Of a stretch of 64,000 bases of DNA, positions 8,609 through 22,519 are shown piece after piece. The notes under the pieces were generated by a model that was given only the letters and a program-made list of their open reading frames with translations, ran no database searches and was not told the DNA's origin. Positions within the stretch are counted from its first letter, which is position 1. Each line of letters begins with the position of its first letter. Source of the DNA: Gigantopelta aegis (Eukaryota > Mollusca > Gastropoda > Neomphalida > Peltospiridae); assembly GCF_016097555.1 (NCBI RefSeq), contig NC_054699.1:642670-706669 (forward strand). The letters are read 5' to 3'. Both the position numbers and the translations under genes were made by a program.

Positions 8609-11600
8609 CTGAAGAGGGGTGTCACAAGTCAAGGGTAATCAGAGCAGAATGTGATTTGAAAGTAATTATTTGTAGATTTACTATACTATGTTTATTAGTA
8701 CACATGTGGTATTTTTAGTTGTACATATGAAGTTTATAGTATAATACTTATTATCAATTATACGGTAATACAGGTTGTACAGTTGAGAGAAATGGAATAG
8801 ATTAGTCATAGCTTGGATCGTGAAACTAAAGGTTTCTTGGTATGGGATTAATTAGGCAAGGTAGGAATTTGTATTGTTATAGCTTGTAGCAGGAGTGAGT
8901 GGATGGTAACTGAAAAGCTGACTGTGTGAATAAAAGAGATGACTTAGTTATTGTTTGGGGCAGTGTGATTTATTTTTGAGAGAGAATAGTGAACAAGAGT
9001 TGTACAAGTTGGACAGAAGTTTGTGAAAGACTTTGGTGTTTATAGTTCGGGTTAATGCTTAACCGTAAGTAATTAAATACTTGATATTTAGTATGTATTG
9101 TTATTTTGTGATGGTTATAAAACATAATTGTATTATGTTAAAGTGTAGTACTATGGTAATGACATTAACTTTATAAAGATGTGGATAACGAATATTTAGT
9201 ATAACTTGTATAATGTGGACATTGAGTAAAGAGATGAAGTTGATTGGTATATAAAGTGTATGGAATAATAAGGTGTTACATCATAGTAATTAAGTGTATC
9301 TTGGTTACAGCACTGTAAGAGGTATCTGTTCTAGATGGTACAGAAGTAGTGTACTGAGAGATGTAGAGATGGCTTGCTTGTGTGAAGATGTATCCAGAGA
9401 TGTAGAGATGGCTTGCCTGAATGAAGATGTGGCTGAGTCAAGCTTGTGGAGGTTTGGTGAATTCGTGGAGGAGGGGTACACGAGAGAGTGCAGTGCGGTG
9501 GTAATGTGGAAATGAAGTTCCATGTGTGGGCTATTTATTAGCTATGTTCGGGTTATATAGTAAACAACGGGTTGTTGTTTTGTAATTTTATTATTATACT
9601 GTGCAAGTATAATAATGGAGGTGTGGTGAATTCGGAAGGTGAAGAGAAGGATAAGTTGTGCAATTAGTTCATAATTGTATTAGTTAACAACGTGCTCATG
9701 TATGTGTTGAAACATTAGCAGTGATAGTTGATCATGGAAGAAAGTGGTATGTGCAATACTGCTTAATTAGTTGATATAAATAAGTGACTTTTGGTTTATA
9801 AAAGAACTGTTTTAATGAAGATATATGAAGTCACAAGTGGACACTGATATCTTATTTTGAATACGTAATATTTTAAATATTACATGGTGCTATGTGTGTG
9901 ATGTGATATATACTTAATACATTTAGTATTTGTGTGTAATTAATATTGAGTAGTGTGGTGATCATCTGTACTAAGATGGTGACTGGTGAAATTTGTTAAA
10001 TGTGTGATGGAGAGAAAGGTTTGGGTGTGAGGAGTTGTGTTAGTGTGCATTGATGTATGACGAATAGGCCTATGGTTTGAGTAATGATTGAAATGTGTGA
10101 GTGTATATGATTATTATTTGCTGATGTAAATAAATGTAGCAAACTTATATTGGTTTTATGTGTTGTTTCTTTTAGTTATCTAATCACTTGTGACAAGTGG
10201 AAAAAAAGAAGGATGATGGTGGTGGTGGTGGTGGTGGTGGTTGTTATGATGATGATGATGGTGGTGATGATGATGGTGATTATGATGGTGATGGTGGTGG
10301 TGGTGATGACAATGATAATGATGATGACTAAATAGTAAACTCGAAATTCCCGATTTAAATATCACATTAGCTAAATCATTTGAAATGGCCTAGTAAGGAA
10401 CCTTTGATTATTTAACTTGTACGATGATGATAATTATAATAATGATGATGATGATGATGTTTTGTTTAACGACATTACTTGAGCACATTAGTAAATTTCG
10501 ACACAAACTTTAGAGAAAACCTGCTACATGGTGTGTGTTGTTTGTGGTTTAGTTGCTCAAGCGTCTGGGAAGGGTTCCTTAACTGCCTTACCCATTTGCA
10601 ATATCACAGTTGCATAATAGCGGGGTTTTTTTGCCAAATTATTACTTAAATTTTTCTATGAAATGTAAACTTTATACGTACATTCAACTAAATACCCATA
10701 ATTATTACAACCAAATCATTTCATTTTCTTAGAAAGCTATTTTTTTTTTTAATGAATAACCTTTAGAGGACGACTGACTGACTTGGGGCGTACAGTTGAG
10801 CTAAATTCTCCATAACGTTATGGCGCCAGCCGGGTGTTGTCGACAAGTTTGCTGTCTCTGTGCAACTCATCTATATCTGATGACACCATCATGAGATTTG
10901 TTACGAAGTATTAAGACACAAATTTAGCCAAAATATTTTTCCCGTCTCAACAAGTACCCCACAACTGATATACAAAAGGCAGTGGTATGTGCTGCCATGT
11001 CTGTGGGAAAGTGCATATTACAGATGCCTTGCTGTTAATGGAAAAATGTTATAGGTTTCAGAATTACGAAAGATTTGACATCAAATGGCTGATAATTAAT
11101 AGATCAGTGTGCTGTATTTGTGGTATTAAACAAGACAAACTTTAGCTTTTCGTTAAAATAATTATGTTAATCTGAACAATGTTAACAATGGCAGCAGCCT
11201 AAAGGAAGGCCACGTCTCTTTAAACTGTACCTATGTTTAGCTTTTCTTCCAGTTCATGTCGTCTGGAAACGTATTCTTTGAGCAGAACCGGAAGCTGTGC
11301 CTCAGAGTCCTCTATGAGTCGACTGACCGCCTCAGTCTCACGACACAGCTGAGTTACGTTCCATTTCAGCGCGTTCATCTTCCTCTCCAGGCGTCTACAA
11401 AGAAACACTATGTCTACAAATAAACACTACATCTACAAATAAACACTACGTCTACAAATAAACACTACATCTACAAATAGACATTACATCTACAAATAAA
11501 CATTACGTCTACAAATAAACACTACGTCTACAAATAACCACTACGTCTACCACGTCTACAAATAAACACTACGTCTACAAATAACCACTACGTCTATAAA

Positions 11601-14600
11601 TAAACACTACGTCTGCATGTAAACACGTCTACAAATAGACATTACATCTACAAATAGACATTACCTCTACAAATAAACACCATGTCTATAAATAAACACG
11701 TCTACCACGTCTACAAATAAACACTACGTCTACAAATAACCACTACGTTTATAAATAAACACTACGTCTATAAATAAACACCATGTCTATAAATAAACAC
11801 TACGTCTACAAATAAATAGTACGTTTACAAATAAACGCTTCATCTACAAATAAACACTACATCTACAAATAAACACTACTTCTACAAATAAACACTATTT
11901 CTACAAATAATACGTCTACAAATGAACACCATGTCTACAAATAAATACAGTTGTTTGTTGTTTTTATTATTGTTTGTTATTATTGTTGATGATGATGATG
12001 ATGAAGATGATGATGATGATGATAGTGGTGCTGGTGGTGGTGGTAATGATTATCATAGTGGTGGGGGTGGTGGTAGTAGTAGTAGTAGTCATGGTGGTAT
12101 TGTTGATGATGATGATCATCATCATGGTGGTGGTGAAGATGTGATGGTGATAGTGGTGTTGATGACGATGATGATGATGATGATGGTAGTGAAAGTGTTG
12201 ATGATGATGACGATGGTGATGGTTATGATGGTGATGATGGTGGTGGCAGTAGTGATGGTGGTGGCAGTAGTGATGGAGATGATGGTGGTGGCAGTAGTGA
12301 TGGTGATGATGGTGGTGGTGGCAGTAGTGATGGTGATGATGGTGTTGTTGATGCCGAGGCGTGTTCGAAACCCTATTGGTATATGAGCACGTTAAACTAG
12401 TTACCTACCTACCATTGATGTTGAGATGACGACGATGATGATGACGATGATGATGATGTGGTGGTGGTGGTTGTGATCATGATGGTGGTGGTGACAATAG
12501 TGATGGTAATAATGGTGTTGTTGATGTTGGCGACGATGTTATGATGGTTGTAGTGGAATTGTTGATGATAATGATGATGATGGTGGTGGTGGTGGTGGTG
12601 GTGGTGGTGATGATGATAGTGGTGGTGGTGGTGGTAGTGATGATGGTGGTGGTGGTGGTGATGATGATGATGGTGGCGGTGGTGGTGGTGGTGGTGGTGG
12701 TTTTGATGACGGTGATGGTGATGGTGATGATGATGGTGGTGGTGGTGGTGGTGATAATAGTGATGTGATAATGGTGGTATGGTGTTGATGATGGTAGTGG
12801 TGGTGGTGGTGGTGGTGTTAATAATGATGTGATAATGGTGGTATGGTGTTGATGATGGTGATGGTAGTGGTGGTGGTGGTGGTAATAATGATGTGATAAT
12901 GGTGGTATAGTGTTGATGATGGTGGTGGTGGTAGTGGTGCTGATGGTGGTGGTGGTTTTGATGACGATGATGGTGATGATGGTGGTGGTGGTGGTGGTGA
13001 TAATAGTGATGTCATAATGGTGGTATGGTGTTGATGATGGTGATGGTAGTGGTGGTGGTAATAGTGATGTGATAATGGTGGTATGGTGTTGATGATGGTG
13101 ATGGTAGTGGTGTTGATGGTTGTAGTAGTGGTGGTGGTGGTAATAGTGATGTGATAATGGTGGTATGGTGTTGGTGATGGTGATGGTAGTGGTGGTGTTG
13201 ATGGTGGTGGTGGTAGGCGTGGTGGTGGTGGTGGTAATAGTGGTGGTGATAATGGTGGTGTGGTGTTGATAGTCATGGTAATAGTGGAGGTGTTGATAGT
13301 GGTAGTGATGGTGGTGGTGGTTGTGATGTTGATGACGATGGACATGTTAATGATGATGATGGTGGTGTATTGACGACGACGATGATGATGATGATGTTGG
13401 TGTTGTTTGTACATAGGCTCTATTATGGGAGTAAGGGTTAGGTTCATGAAAGCTGGCATTAATGTTTTGAAGTTTTATTTATGGGTGAATGCAGGCTTTT
13501 GCTAGGGGAGCAATATATAAAAAGGACACCGTCAGTATACAGGAAGGAGATGCAACGTACGTAAAACAAGCACATATTACATTCAGCAAGGAGATGCAAC
13601 GTACGTAAAACAAGCACATTTAACATTCAGGAAGGAGATGCAACGTACGTAAAACAAGCACATTTAACATTCAGGAAGAAGATGCAACGTATGTAAAACA
13701 AGCACATATTACATTCAGGAAGGAGATGCAACGTACGTAAAACAAGCACATTTAACATTCAGGAAGGAGACGCAACGTACGTAAAACAAGCACATACTAC
13801 ATTCAGCAAGGAGATGCAACGTACGTAAAACAAGCACATTTGACATTCAGCAAGGAGATGCAACGTACGTAAAACAAGCACATATTACATTCAGGAAGGA
13901 GATGCAACGTACGTAAAACAAGCACATTTAACATTCAGGAACGAGATGCAACGTACGTAAAACGACACATTTAACATTCAAGAAGGAGATGCAACGTACG
14001 TAAAACGACACATTTAACATTCAGGAAGGAGATGCAACGTATTTAAAACGACACATTTAACATTCAGGGAGGAGATGCAACGTACGTAAAACGACACATT
14101 TAACATTCAGGGAGGAGATGCAACGTACGTAAAACGACACATTTAACATTCAGGAAGGAGATGCAACGTACGTAAAACGACACATTTAACATTCAGGAAG
14201 GAGATGCAACGTATTTAAGACGACACATTTAACATTCAGGAAGGAGATGCAACGTACGTAAAACGACACATTTAACATTCAGGAAGGAGATGCAACGTAC
14301 GTAAAACGACACATTTAACATTCAGGGAGGAGATGCAACGTACGTAAAACGACACATTTAACATTCAGGAAGGAGATGCAACGTATTTAAGACGACACAT
14401 TTAACATTCAGGAAGGAGATGCAACGTACGTAAAACGACACATTTAACATTCAGGAAGGAAAGAAAGAAGTATTTTATTTAACGACGCACTCAACACATT
14501 TTATTTACGGTTATATGGCGTCAGACATATGGTTCAGGACCACACAGGTTTTGAGAGGAAACCCGCTGTCGCCACTACATGGGCTACTCTTCCGATAGGC

Positions 14601-17600
14601 AGCAAGGGATCTTTTATTTGCGCTTCCCACAGGCAGGATAGCACAAACCATGGCCTTTGTGGAACCAGTTATGGATCACTGGTCGGTGCAAGTGGTTTAC
14701 ACCTACCCATTGAGCCTTGCGGAGCACTCACCCAGGGTTTGGAGTCGGTATCTCTGGATTAAAAATCCCATGCCTCGACTGGGATCCAAACCCTGTACCT
14801 ACCAGCCTGTAGACCGATGGCCTGCCACGACGCCACCGAGGCCGGTCATTAAGGAAGGAGATGCAACGTATTTAAAACGACACATTTGACATTCAGGAAG
14901 GAGATGCAACGTATTTAAAACGACATATTTGACATTCAGGAAGGAGATGCAACGTATGTAAAACGACACATTTAACATTCAGCAAGGAGATGCAACGTAC
15001 GTAAAACGACACATTTAACATTCAGGAAGGAGATGCAACGTACGTAAAACGAGCACATTTAACATTCAGGAAGGAGATGCAACGTACGTAAAACGACACA
15101 TTTAACATTCAGATGCAACGTACGTAAAACGACATATTTGACATTCAGGAAGGAGATGCAACGTATGTAAAACGACACATTTAACATTCAGCAAGGAGAT
15201 GCAACGTACGTAAAACGACACATTTAACCATTCAGGAAGGAGATGCAACGTATGTAAAACGAGCACATTTAACATTCAGGAAGGAGATACAACGTTAGTA
15301 AAACGACACATTTAACCATTCAGGAAGGAGATGCAACGTATTTAAAACGACACATTTAACCTTCAGGAAGGAGATGCAACGTATTTAAAACGACACATTT
15401 AACATTCAGGAAGGAGATGCAGAGTACGTAAAACGACACATTTAACATTCAGGAAGGAGATGCAACGTACGTAAAACGACACATTTAACATTCAGGAAGG
15501 AGATTCAACGTATTTAAAACGACACATTTAACATTCAGGAAGGAGATGCAACGTACGTAAATCGACACATTTAACATTCAGGAAGGAGATGCAACGTACG
15601 TAAAACGACACATTTAAAATTCAGGAAGGAGGTTTAACGTACGTAAAACGACACATTTAACATTCAGAAAGGAGATGCAACGTACGTAAAACGACAGATT
15701 TAACATTCAGATGCAACATACGTAAAACGACACATTTAACATTCAGGAAGGAGGTGCAACGTACGTAAAACGACACATTTAACATTCAGGAAGGAGATGC
15801 AACGTATTTAAAACGACACATTTAACATTCAGGAAGGAGATTCAACGTATTTAAAACGACACATTTAACATTCAGGAAGGAGATGCAACGTACGTAAATC
15901 GACACATTTACCATTCAGGAAGGAGATGTAACGTACTTAAACGACACATTTAAAATTCAGGAAGGAGGTTCAACGTACGTAAAACGACACATTTAACATT
16001 CAGGAAGGAGATGCAACGTACGTAAAACGACACATTTAACATTCAGATGCAACATACGTAAAACGACACATTTAACATTCAGGAAGGAGGTGCAACGTAC
16101 GTAAAACGACACATTTAACATTCAGGAAGGAGATGCAACGTATTTAAAACGACACATTTGACATTCAGGAAGGAGATGCAACGTACGTAAAACGACACAT
16201 TTAACATTCAGGAAGGAGATGCAACGTACGTAAAACGACACATTTAACATTCAGGAAGGAGATGCAACATACGTAAAACGAGCACATTTAACATTCAGGA
16301 AGGAGATGCAACGTACGTAAAACGAGCACATTTAACATTCAGGAAGGAGATGCAACGTACGTAAAACGAGCACATTTAACATTCAGGAAGGAGATGCAAC
16401 GTACGTAAAACGAGCACATTTAACATTCAGGAAGGAGATGCAACGTACGTAAAACGACACATTTAACATTCAGATCCAACGTACGTAAAACGACACATTT
16501 AACATTCAGGAAGGAGATGCAACGTATGTAAAACGAGCACATTTAACAGTCAGGAAGGAGATGCAACGTACGTAAAACGAGCACATTTAACATTTAGGAA
16601 GGAGATGCAACGTACGTAAAACGAGCACATTTAACATTCAGGAAGGAGGTGCAACGTACGTAAAACGACACATTTAACATTCAGATCCAACGTACGTAAA
16701 ACGACACATTTAACATTCAGGAAGAAGATGCAACGTATGTAAAACGAGCACATTTAACATTCAGGAAGGAGATGCAACGTACGTAAAACGAGCACATTTA
16801 ACATTCAGGAAGGAGATGCAACGTATGTAAAACGAGCACATTTAACAGTCAGGAAGGAGATGCAACGTACGTAAAACGAGCACATTTAACATTCAGGAAG
16901 GAGATGCAATGTACGTAAAACGAGCACATTTAACATTTAGGAAGGAGATGCAACGTACGTAAAACGACACATTTAACATTCAGGAAGGAGATGCAACGTA
17001 TGTAAAACGAGCACATTTAACATTCAGGAAGGAGGTGCAACGTGCGTAAAACGACACATTTAACATTCAGATCCAACGTACGTAAAACGACACATTTAAC
17101 ATTCAGGAAGGAGATGCAACGTATGTAAAACGAGCACATTTAACATTCAGGAAGGAGATGCAACGTACGTAAAACGAGCACATTTAACATTCAGGAAGGA
17201 GGTGCAACGTACGTAAAACGACACATTTAACATTCAGATCCAACGTACGTAAAACGACACATTTAACATTCAGGAAGAAGATGCAACGTATGTAAAACGA
17301 GCACATTTAACATTCAGGAAGGAGATGCAACGTACGTAAAACGAGCACATTTAACATTTAGGAAGGAGATGCAACGTACGTAAAACGAGCACATTTAACA
17401 TTCAGGAAGGAGATGCAACGTATGTAAAACGAGCACATTTAACATTTAGGAAGGAGATGCAATGTACGTAAAACGACACATTTAACATTCAGATCCAACG
17501 TACGTAAAACGAGCACATTTAACATTCAGGAAGGAGGTGCAACGTATGTAAAACGAGCACGTTTAACATTCAGGAAGGAGGTGCAACGTACGTAAAACGA

Positions 17601-20600
17601 GCACATTTAACATTTAGGAAGGAGATGCAACGTACGTAAAACGACACATTGAACATTCAGGAAGGAGATGCAACGTACGTAAAACGACACATTGAACATT
17701 CAGGAAGGAGATGCAACGTACGTAAAACGACACATTGAACATTCAGGAAGGAGATGCAACGTACGTAAAACGACACATTGAACATTCAGGAAGGAGATGC
17801 AACGTACGTAAAACGACACATTGAACATTCAGGAAGGAGATGCAACGTACGTAAAACGACACATTGAACATTCAGGAAGGAGATGCAACGTACGTAAAAC
17901 GACACATTGAACATTCAGATGCAATGTACGTAAAACGACACATTTAACATTAGAAAAAGAGTACCACCTATAACATTGAAAAGTACACTGACATGCATTA
18001 TCTGTAGTAATCTTCGAGTAACATTGAAAAGTACACTGACATGCATTATCTGTAGTAATCTTCGAGTAACATTGAAAAGTACACTGACATGCATTATCTG
18101 TAGTAATCTTCGAGTAACATTGAAAAGTACACTGACATGCATTATCTGTAGTAATCTTCGAGTAACATTGAAAAGTACACTGACATGCATTATCTGTAGT
18201 AATCTTCGAGTAACATTGAAAAGTACACTGACATGCATTATCTGTAGTAATCTTCGAGTAACATTGAAAAGTACACTAACATGCATTATCTGTAGTAATC
18301 TTCCAATTAAATACAAAGATGACAAAGGTATGACCTGTTCCAAAACTAAAAACCCATAAATGCGCTGTATTCTCAATTTACCGTCACTTCGAAATTCGGG
18401 GGGTGGACACTCCTACTACTCTCCCCTTGGATGTTGTTCATATATTGTTGTTGTTTCTTCATTGTGTGAGTTGTGGCAGTAAGGACTGGGGTTTATCAAA
18501 GTAGGACCTAATCTTTTTTGTTGCTGTTTGTTTGTCACACCGTAGGAACTGTGTACGGCAAGGGTTAATTGCACACCAGTAAATGTTTGATTTTGATCAC
18601 TAAAGTAAGAATTTCTTTCGTTATTACCGTGACATTTAAAAAATATCTCAATACATAATTAACTAATCTGTATGAATTTTAGGCTGTTAAAATATACAGT
18701 TTAGTTGACATTCATTCCGAAAATCGCATGTTTTCCTTTTGCCATTCACGAACAGCACAAATAAACAGCACTGATTAGGTGTCCACAGAAGCACTTCAAC
18801 TCTCTTTCACAACAAAAAACACACAATGCCATTCATAGCATCTAAAACTGAATACATAACCTTTTACGTAGATGATCATTTAATCTTCATGTTAAATATC
18901 TAAACTTACTGTTTAGTAGCAACTGCACATTTCGCTTCCAAAGACGAGCCCTGTGAACACACCAGTGTACGACGCGCACCAGCCCGCATTCTAATTAAAA
19001 TTAGCTCCACTATTACATGTGGATCTAACACCAGCCAGTTGGAGCTCATGTCCACCAATCAAAACCTTACTTGCAGAATCCTGCCAGTGATTTAAAACTA
19101 ACAACACTGCGTAGTCCCCAATGTCCAGGTAACATTTCGTCTGTAAATAATAATTTAAATATTGACCAATCACACTTCGCCTTTTATAACGTTATTTGGG
19201 AGCATAAAAATTCTAAAAATATCGGGCGAGTCTATTTTAGTGGCCGCAGTACAGCGAACCATACCAATACGTACGGGGTGGGTTATCAGTCTTCAATTTT
19301 ACATTAAAAATTATTTATTTATTTATAAAAAAAAACAAAAAAACTAAATCAGTCTTCAGTTTTACATTACAAATTATTTATTTTATAAAATAAAACATGT
19401 TTTAAGGCATTCATAATTCACACGAAACATGTCGTATACCCTCAGGATAATTCGGAATGTTTTCAAATTATTTTTAAATAACTGGCAGGATTCTGCAAGT
19501 AAGGTTTTGATTGGTGGACATGAGCTCCAACTGGCTGGTGTTAAATCCACGTGTAATAGTGGAGCTAATTTTAATTAGATTGACCAGCCCGTGTCTACGA
19601 TTGGCACCTATTTGCCAATTTTGGCTTTCTTTTATAACTACTTTTATATCCTCTAGTGGCAACGCCACACGGTACGAGTGTATTCACGAAAATAGCTGAC
19701 TGACAAGACAAACATTACAATTTCATCGGTCCTATGTAATCGGTTATTTTCAGGGGCGTAAGCTGGGGGGGTTCGGAGGGAACCATCACCACCACCCCCC
19801 CCCCCCCCCCCCCCTCCGGTGAAGCAAATGGTCCGCTTTCAGAACTAAAACAAACAGGTTTATACATATGGAGTTTCTGGTGGTGCAAAAATAAAACAGA
19901 AAAGGTCCAGTTGGTTCATATTCGACCACACACACCCACCACCACCCCAGGTCCAGCTCACGCTACGCCCCTGTATTTTCATGGCTATTTCTCATACGTG
20001 GTACTTGTATCAGTTGCAAAGAAATGCTGAATGTTTCTGGCACAGTCATGACCGTAGCAACTGAAATACATTTGCCCTCTTTTTCGATCCTCACTCAGGG
20101 ACACAGTTATACGTTGTACTACACACTTCAACTTCTTTGAAAATTCACAAAGCTTTCAGTTTAGTATTGGTAATATTGAAGATGGATTATTGTCTGAACA
20201 GTGTTTTATTACGACAATGAAGCTTGTATTTGCCTAATTATAATGTTTACAACCATATGGTTCCATGATAATGGTGCTCTGAAAGAAATATTAAAAATAG
20301 TGTATTAAAACCATGCATTAGACGGTATATGTGTTTTGAAATGATGGAAGGAAGGAAGGAAATGTTTTATTTAACGACGCACTCAACACATTTTATTTAC
20401 GGTTATATGGCGTCGGGCATATGGTTAAGGACCACACAGATATTGAGGGAGGAAACCCGCTGTCGCCACTTCATGGGCTGCTCTTTTCGATTAGCAGCAA
20501 GGGATCTTTTATATGCACCATCCCATAGACAGGATAGCACATACCACGGCATTTGATGTACTAGTCGTGGTGCACTGGCTGGAGCGAGAAATAACCTAAT

Positions 20601-22480
20601 GGGCCCACCGACGGGGAACGGGGATCCATCCCAAACCGACCGCGCATCAAGCGAGCACTTTACCACTGGGCTACGTCCCGCCCCCTTTTAAATGATGGGT
20701 GCACGTCGTACACTGGGTGGGTATTGAAATCATACACTAGTCAAAACCGGCATGGTGTGCGTGTCGTACACTGGGTGGGTATTGAATCATACACTAGTCA
20801 AAACCGGCATAATAAACTAGCATAGTGTGCGCGTCGTACACTGGGTGGGTATTGAAATCATACACTAGTCAAAACCGGCATAGTAAACTAGCATAGTGTG
20901 CGCGTCGTACACTGGGTGGGTATTGAAATCATACACTAGTCAAAACCGGCATGGTGTGTGCGTCGTACATTGGGTGTGTATTGAAATCATACACTAGTCA
21001 AAACCGGCATAGTAAACTAGCATAGTGTGTGCGTCGTACACTGGGTGGGTATTGAAATCATACACTAGTCAAAACCGGCATAGTGTGTGCGTCGTACACT
21101 GGGTGGGTATTGAATCATACACTAGTCAAAACCGGCATAGTAAACTAGCATAGTGTGCGCGTCGTACACTGGGTGGGTATTGAAATCATACACTAGTCAA
21201 AACCGGCATGGTGTGCGCGTCGTACACTGGGTGGGTATTGAATCATACACTAGTCAAAACCGGCATAGTAAACTAGCATAGTGTGCGCGTCGTACACTGG
21301 GTGGGTATTGAAATCATACACTAGTCAAAACCGGCATGGTGTGCGCATCGTACACTGGGTGGGTATTGAAATCATACACTAGTCAAAACCGGTATGGTAT
21401 GCGCGTCGTACACTGGGTGGGTATTGAATCATACACTAGTCAAAACCGGCATAGTAAACTAGCATAGTGTGTGCGTCGTACACTGGGTGGGTATTGAAAT
21501 CATACACTAGTCAAAACCGGCATGGTGTGCGCGTCGTACACTGGGTGGGTATTGAAATCATACACTAGTCAAAACCGGCATAGTGTGTGCATCGTACACT
21601 GGGTGGGTATTGAAATCATACACTAGTCAAAACCGGCATAGTAAACTAGCATAGTGTGTGCGTCGTACACTGGGTGGGTATTGAAATCATACACTAGTCA
21701 AAACCGGCATGGTGTGCGCGTCGTACACTGGGTGGGTATTGAAATCATACACTAGTCAAAACCGGCATAGTGTGTGCATCGTACACTGGGTGGGTATTGA
21801 AATCATACACTAGTCAAAACCGGCATACTGTGCGCGTCGTACACTTGATTTTGCAACAACCCATAATATAAATGCAATATTTCAGTTAATATTGACGGTA
21901 AGAGTACAAAAGATATTTACAAAAGTGTTACGGTGATAACGAATACAATGAAGCTTATCTAAGAAAACAAATCGTGTGCAATTAATTACTGCTGTACACC
22001 GTTCTTACACGGGATTTTTCTTTGTTGTTGGGGCAGGCCCGTACGCGGGGGGGGGGGGGGGGATTTGTCTTTGTTGTTGGGGCAGGCCCGTACGCGGGGG
22101 GGGTGCGAGGGGTGCGTACGCACCCCCCATAGTCTGCCGAGGTCCGTCCGTGGATGTGTAAAAAAAAAAAAAAAAATGGGGTAATAACCTTTCTTCTACA
22201 ATTACTGTATAAAATTTGACATATTTTGAGGCAAAGAAACATTTCAAATTTATTTCCCAGAATGCAGGAAAATGCATCTTCTGCATTCTAGATTTAAAAA
22301 TATTTCGGGGGGGGGGGGGGTATGCCCCAGGACTCCACTAGCAACTCCGGCCCTATGGGCCGTCGATTACGCACCACGCCACCCCCCACCCCCCTATAAA
22401 TGTCTGCGTATGGGCCTGTGGGGGGAGGGTTTGTGGGGGTTTTATGGGGAGGGGGTTGTGGGGGGTTTGGGGTATTATTT

Positions 22481-22519
<39 letters not shown>

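Larger units (their letters stand above)
8609..11230 (-). other. Intron 2 of the coiled-coil gene
   Basis: Bounded by donor GTACAG at 11230 and acceptor CTCTTCAG at 8609 on the minus strand. Contents: a 1.4-kb plus-strand G/T-rich tract (about 8700-10140), a 37-bp duplication (9357-9431), GAT/GGT microsatellites, and two old SINE pieces (10456-10625, 10830-11150). No further exon is needed to keep the reading frame. Confidence 0.75.

Noticed and set aside
10150-13459. Val/Met-, His- and Thr/Pro-rich frames up to 213 codons
   Set aside because: They are translations of GAT/GGT/GTA microsatellites.
13541-17951. CRISPR-like appearance of regularly spaced short repeats
   Set aside because: The whole 43-bp unit is repeated with no unique spacers; the host is eukaryotic and there are no cas genes.
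17915-18376. Long frames on both strands (127 and 153 codons) with repeated peptides
   Set aside because: The 48-bp repeat keeps any frame open in both directions; there is no start context, domain or conservation signal.
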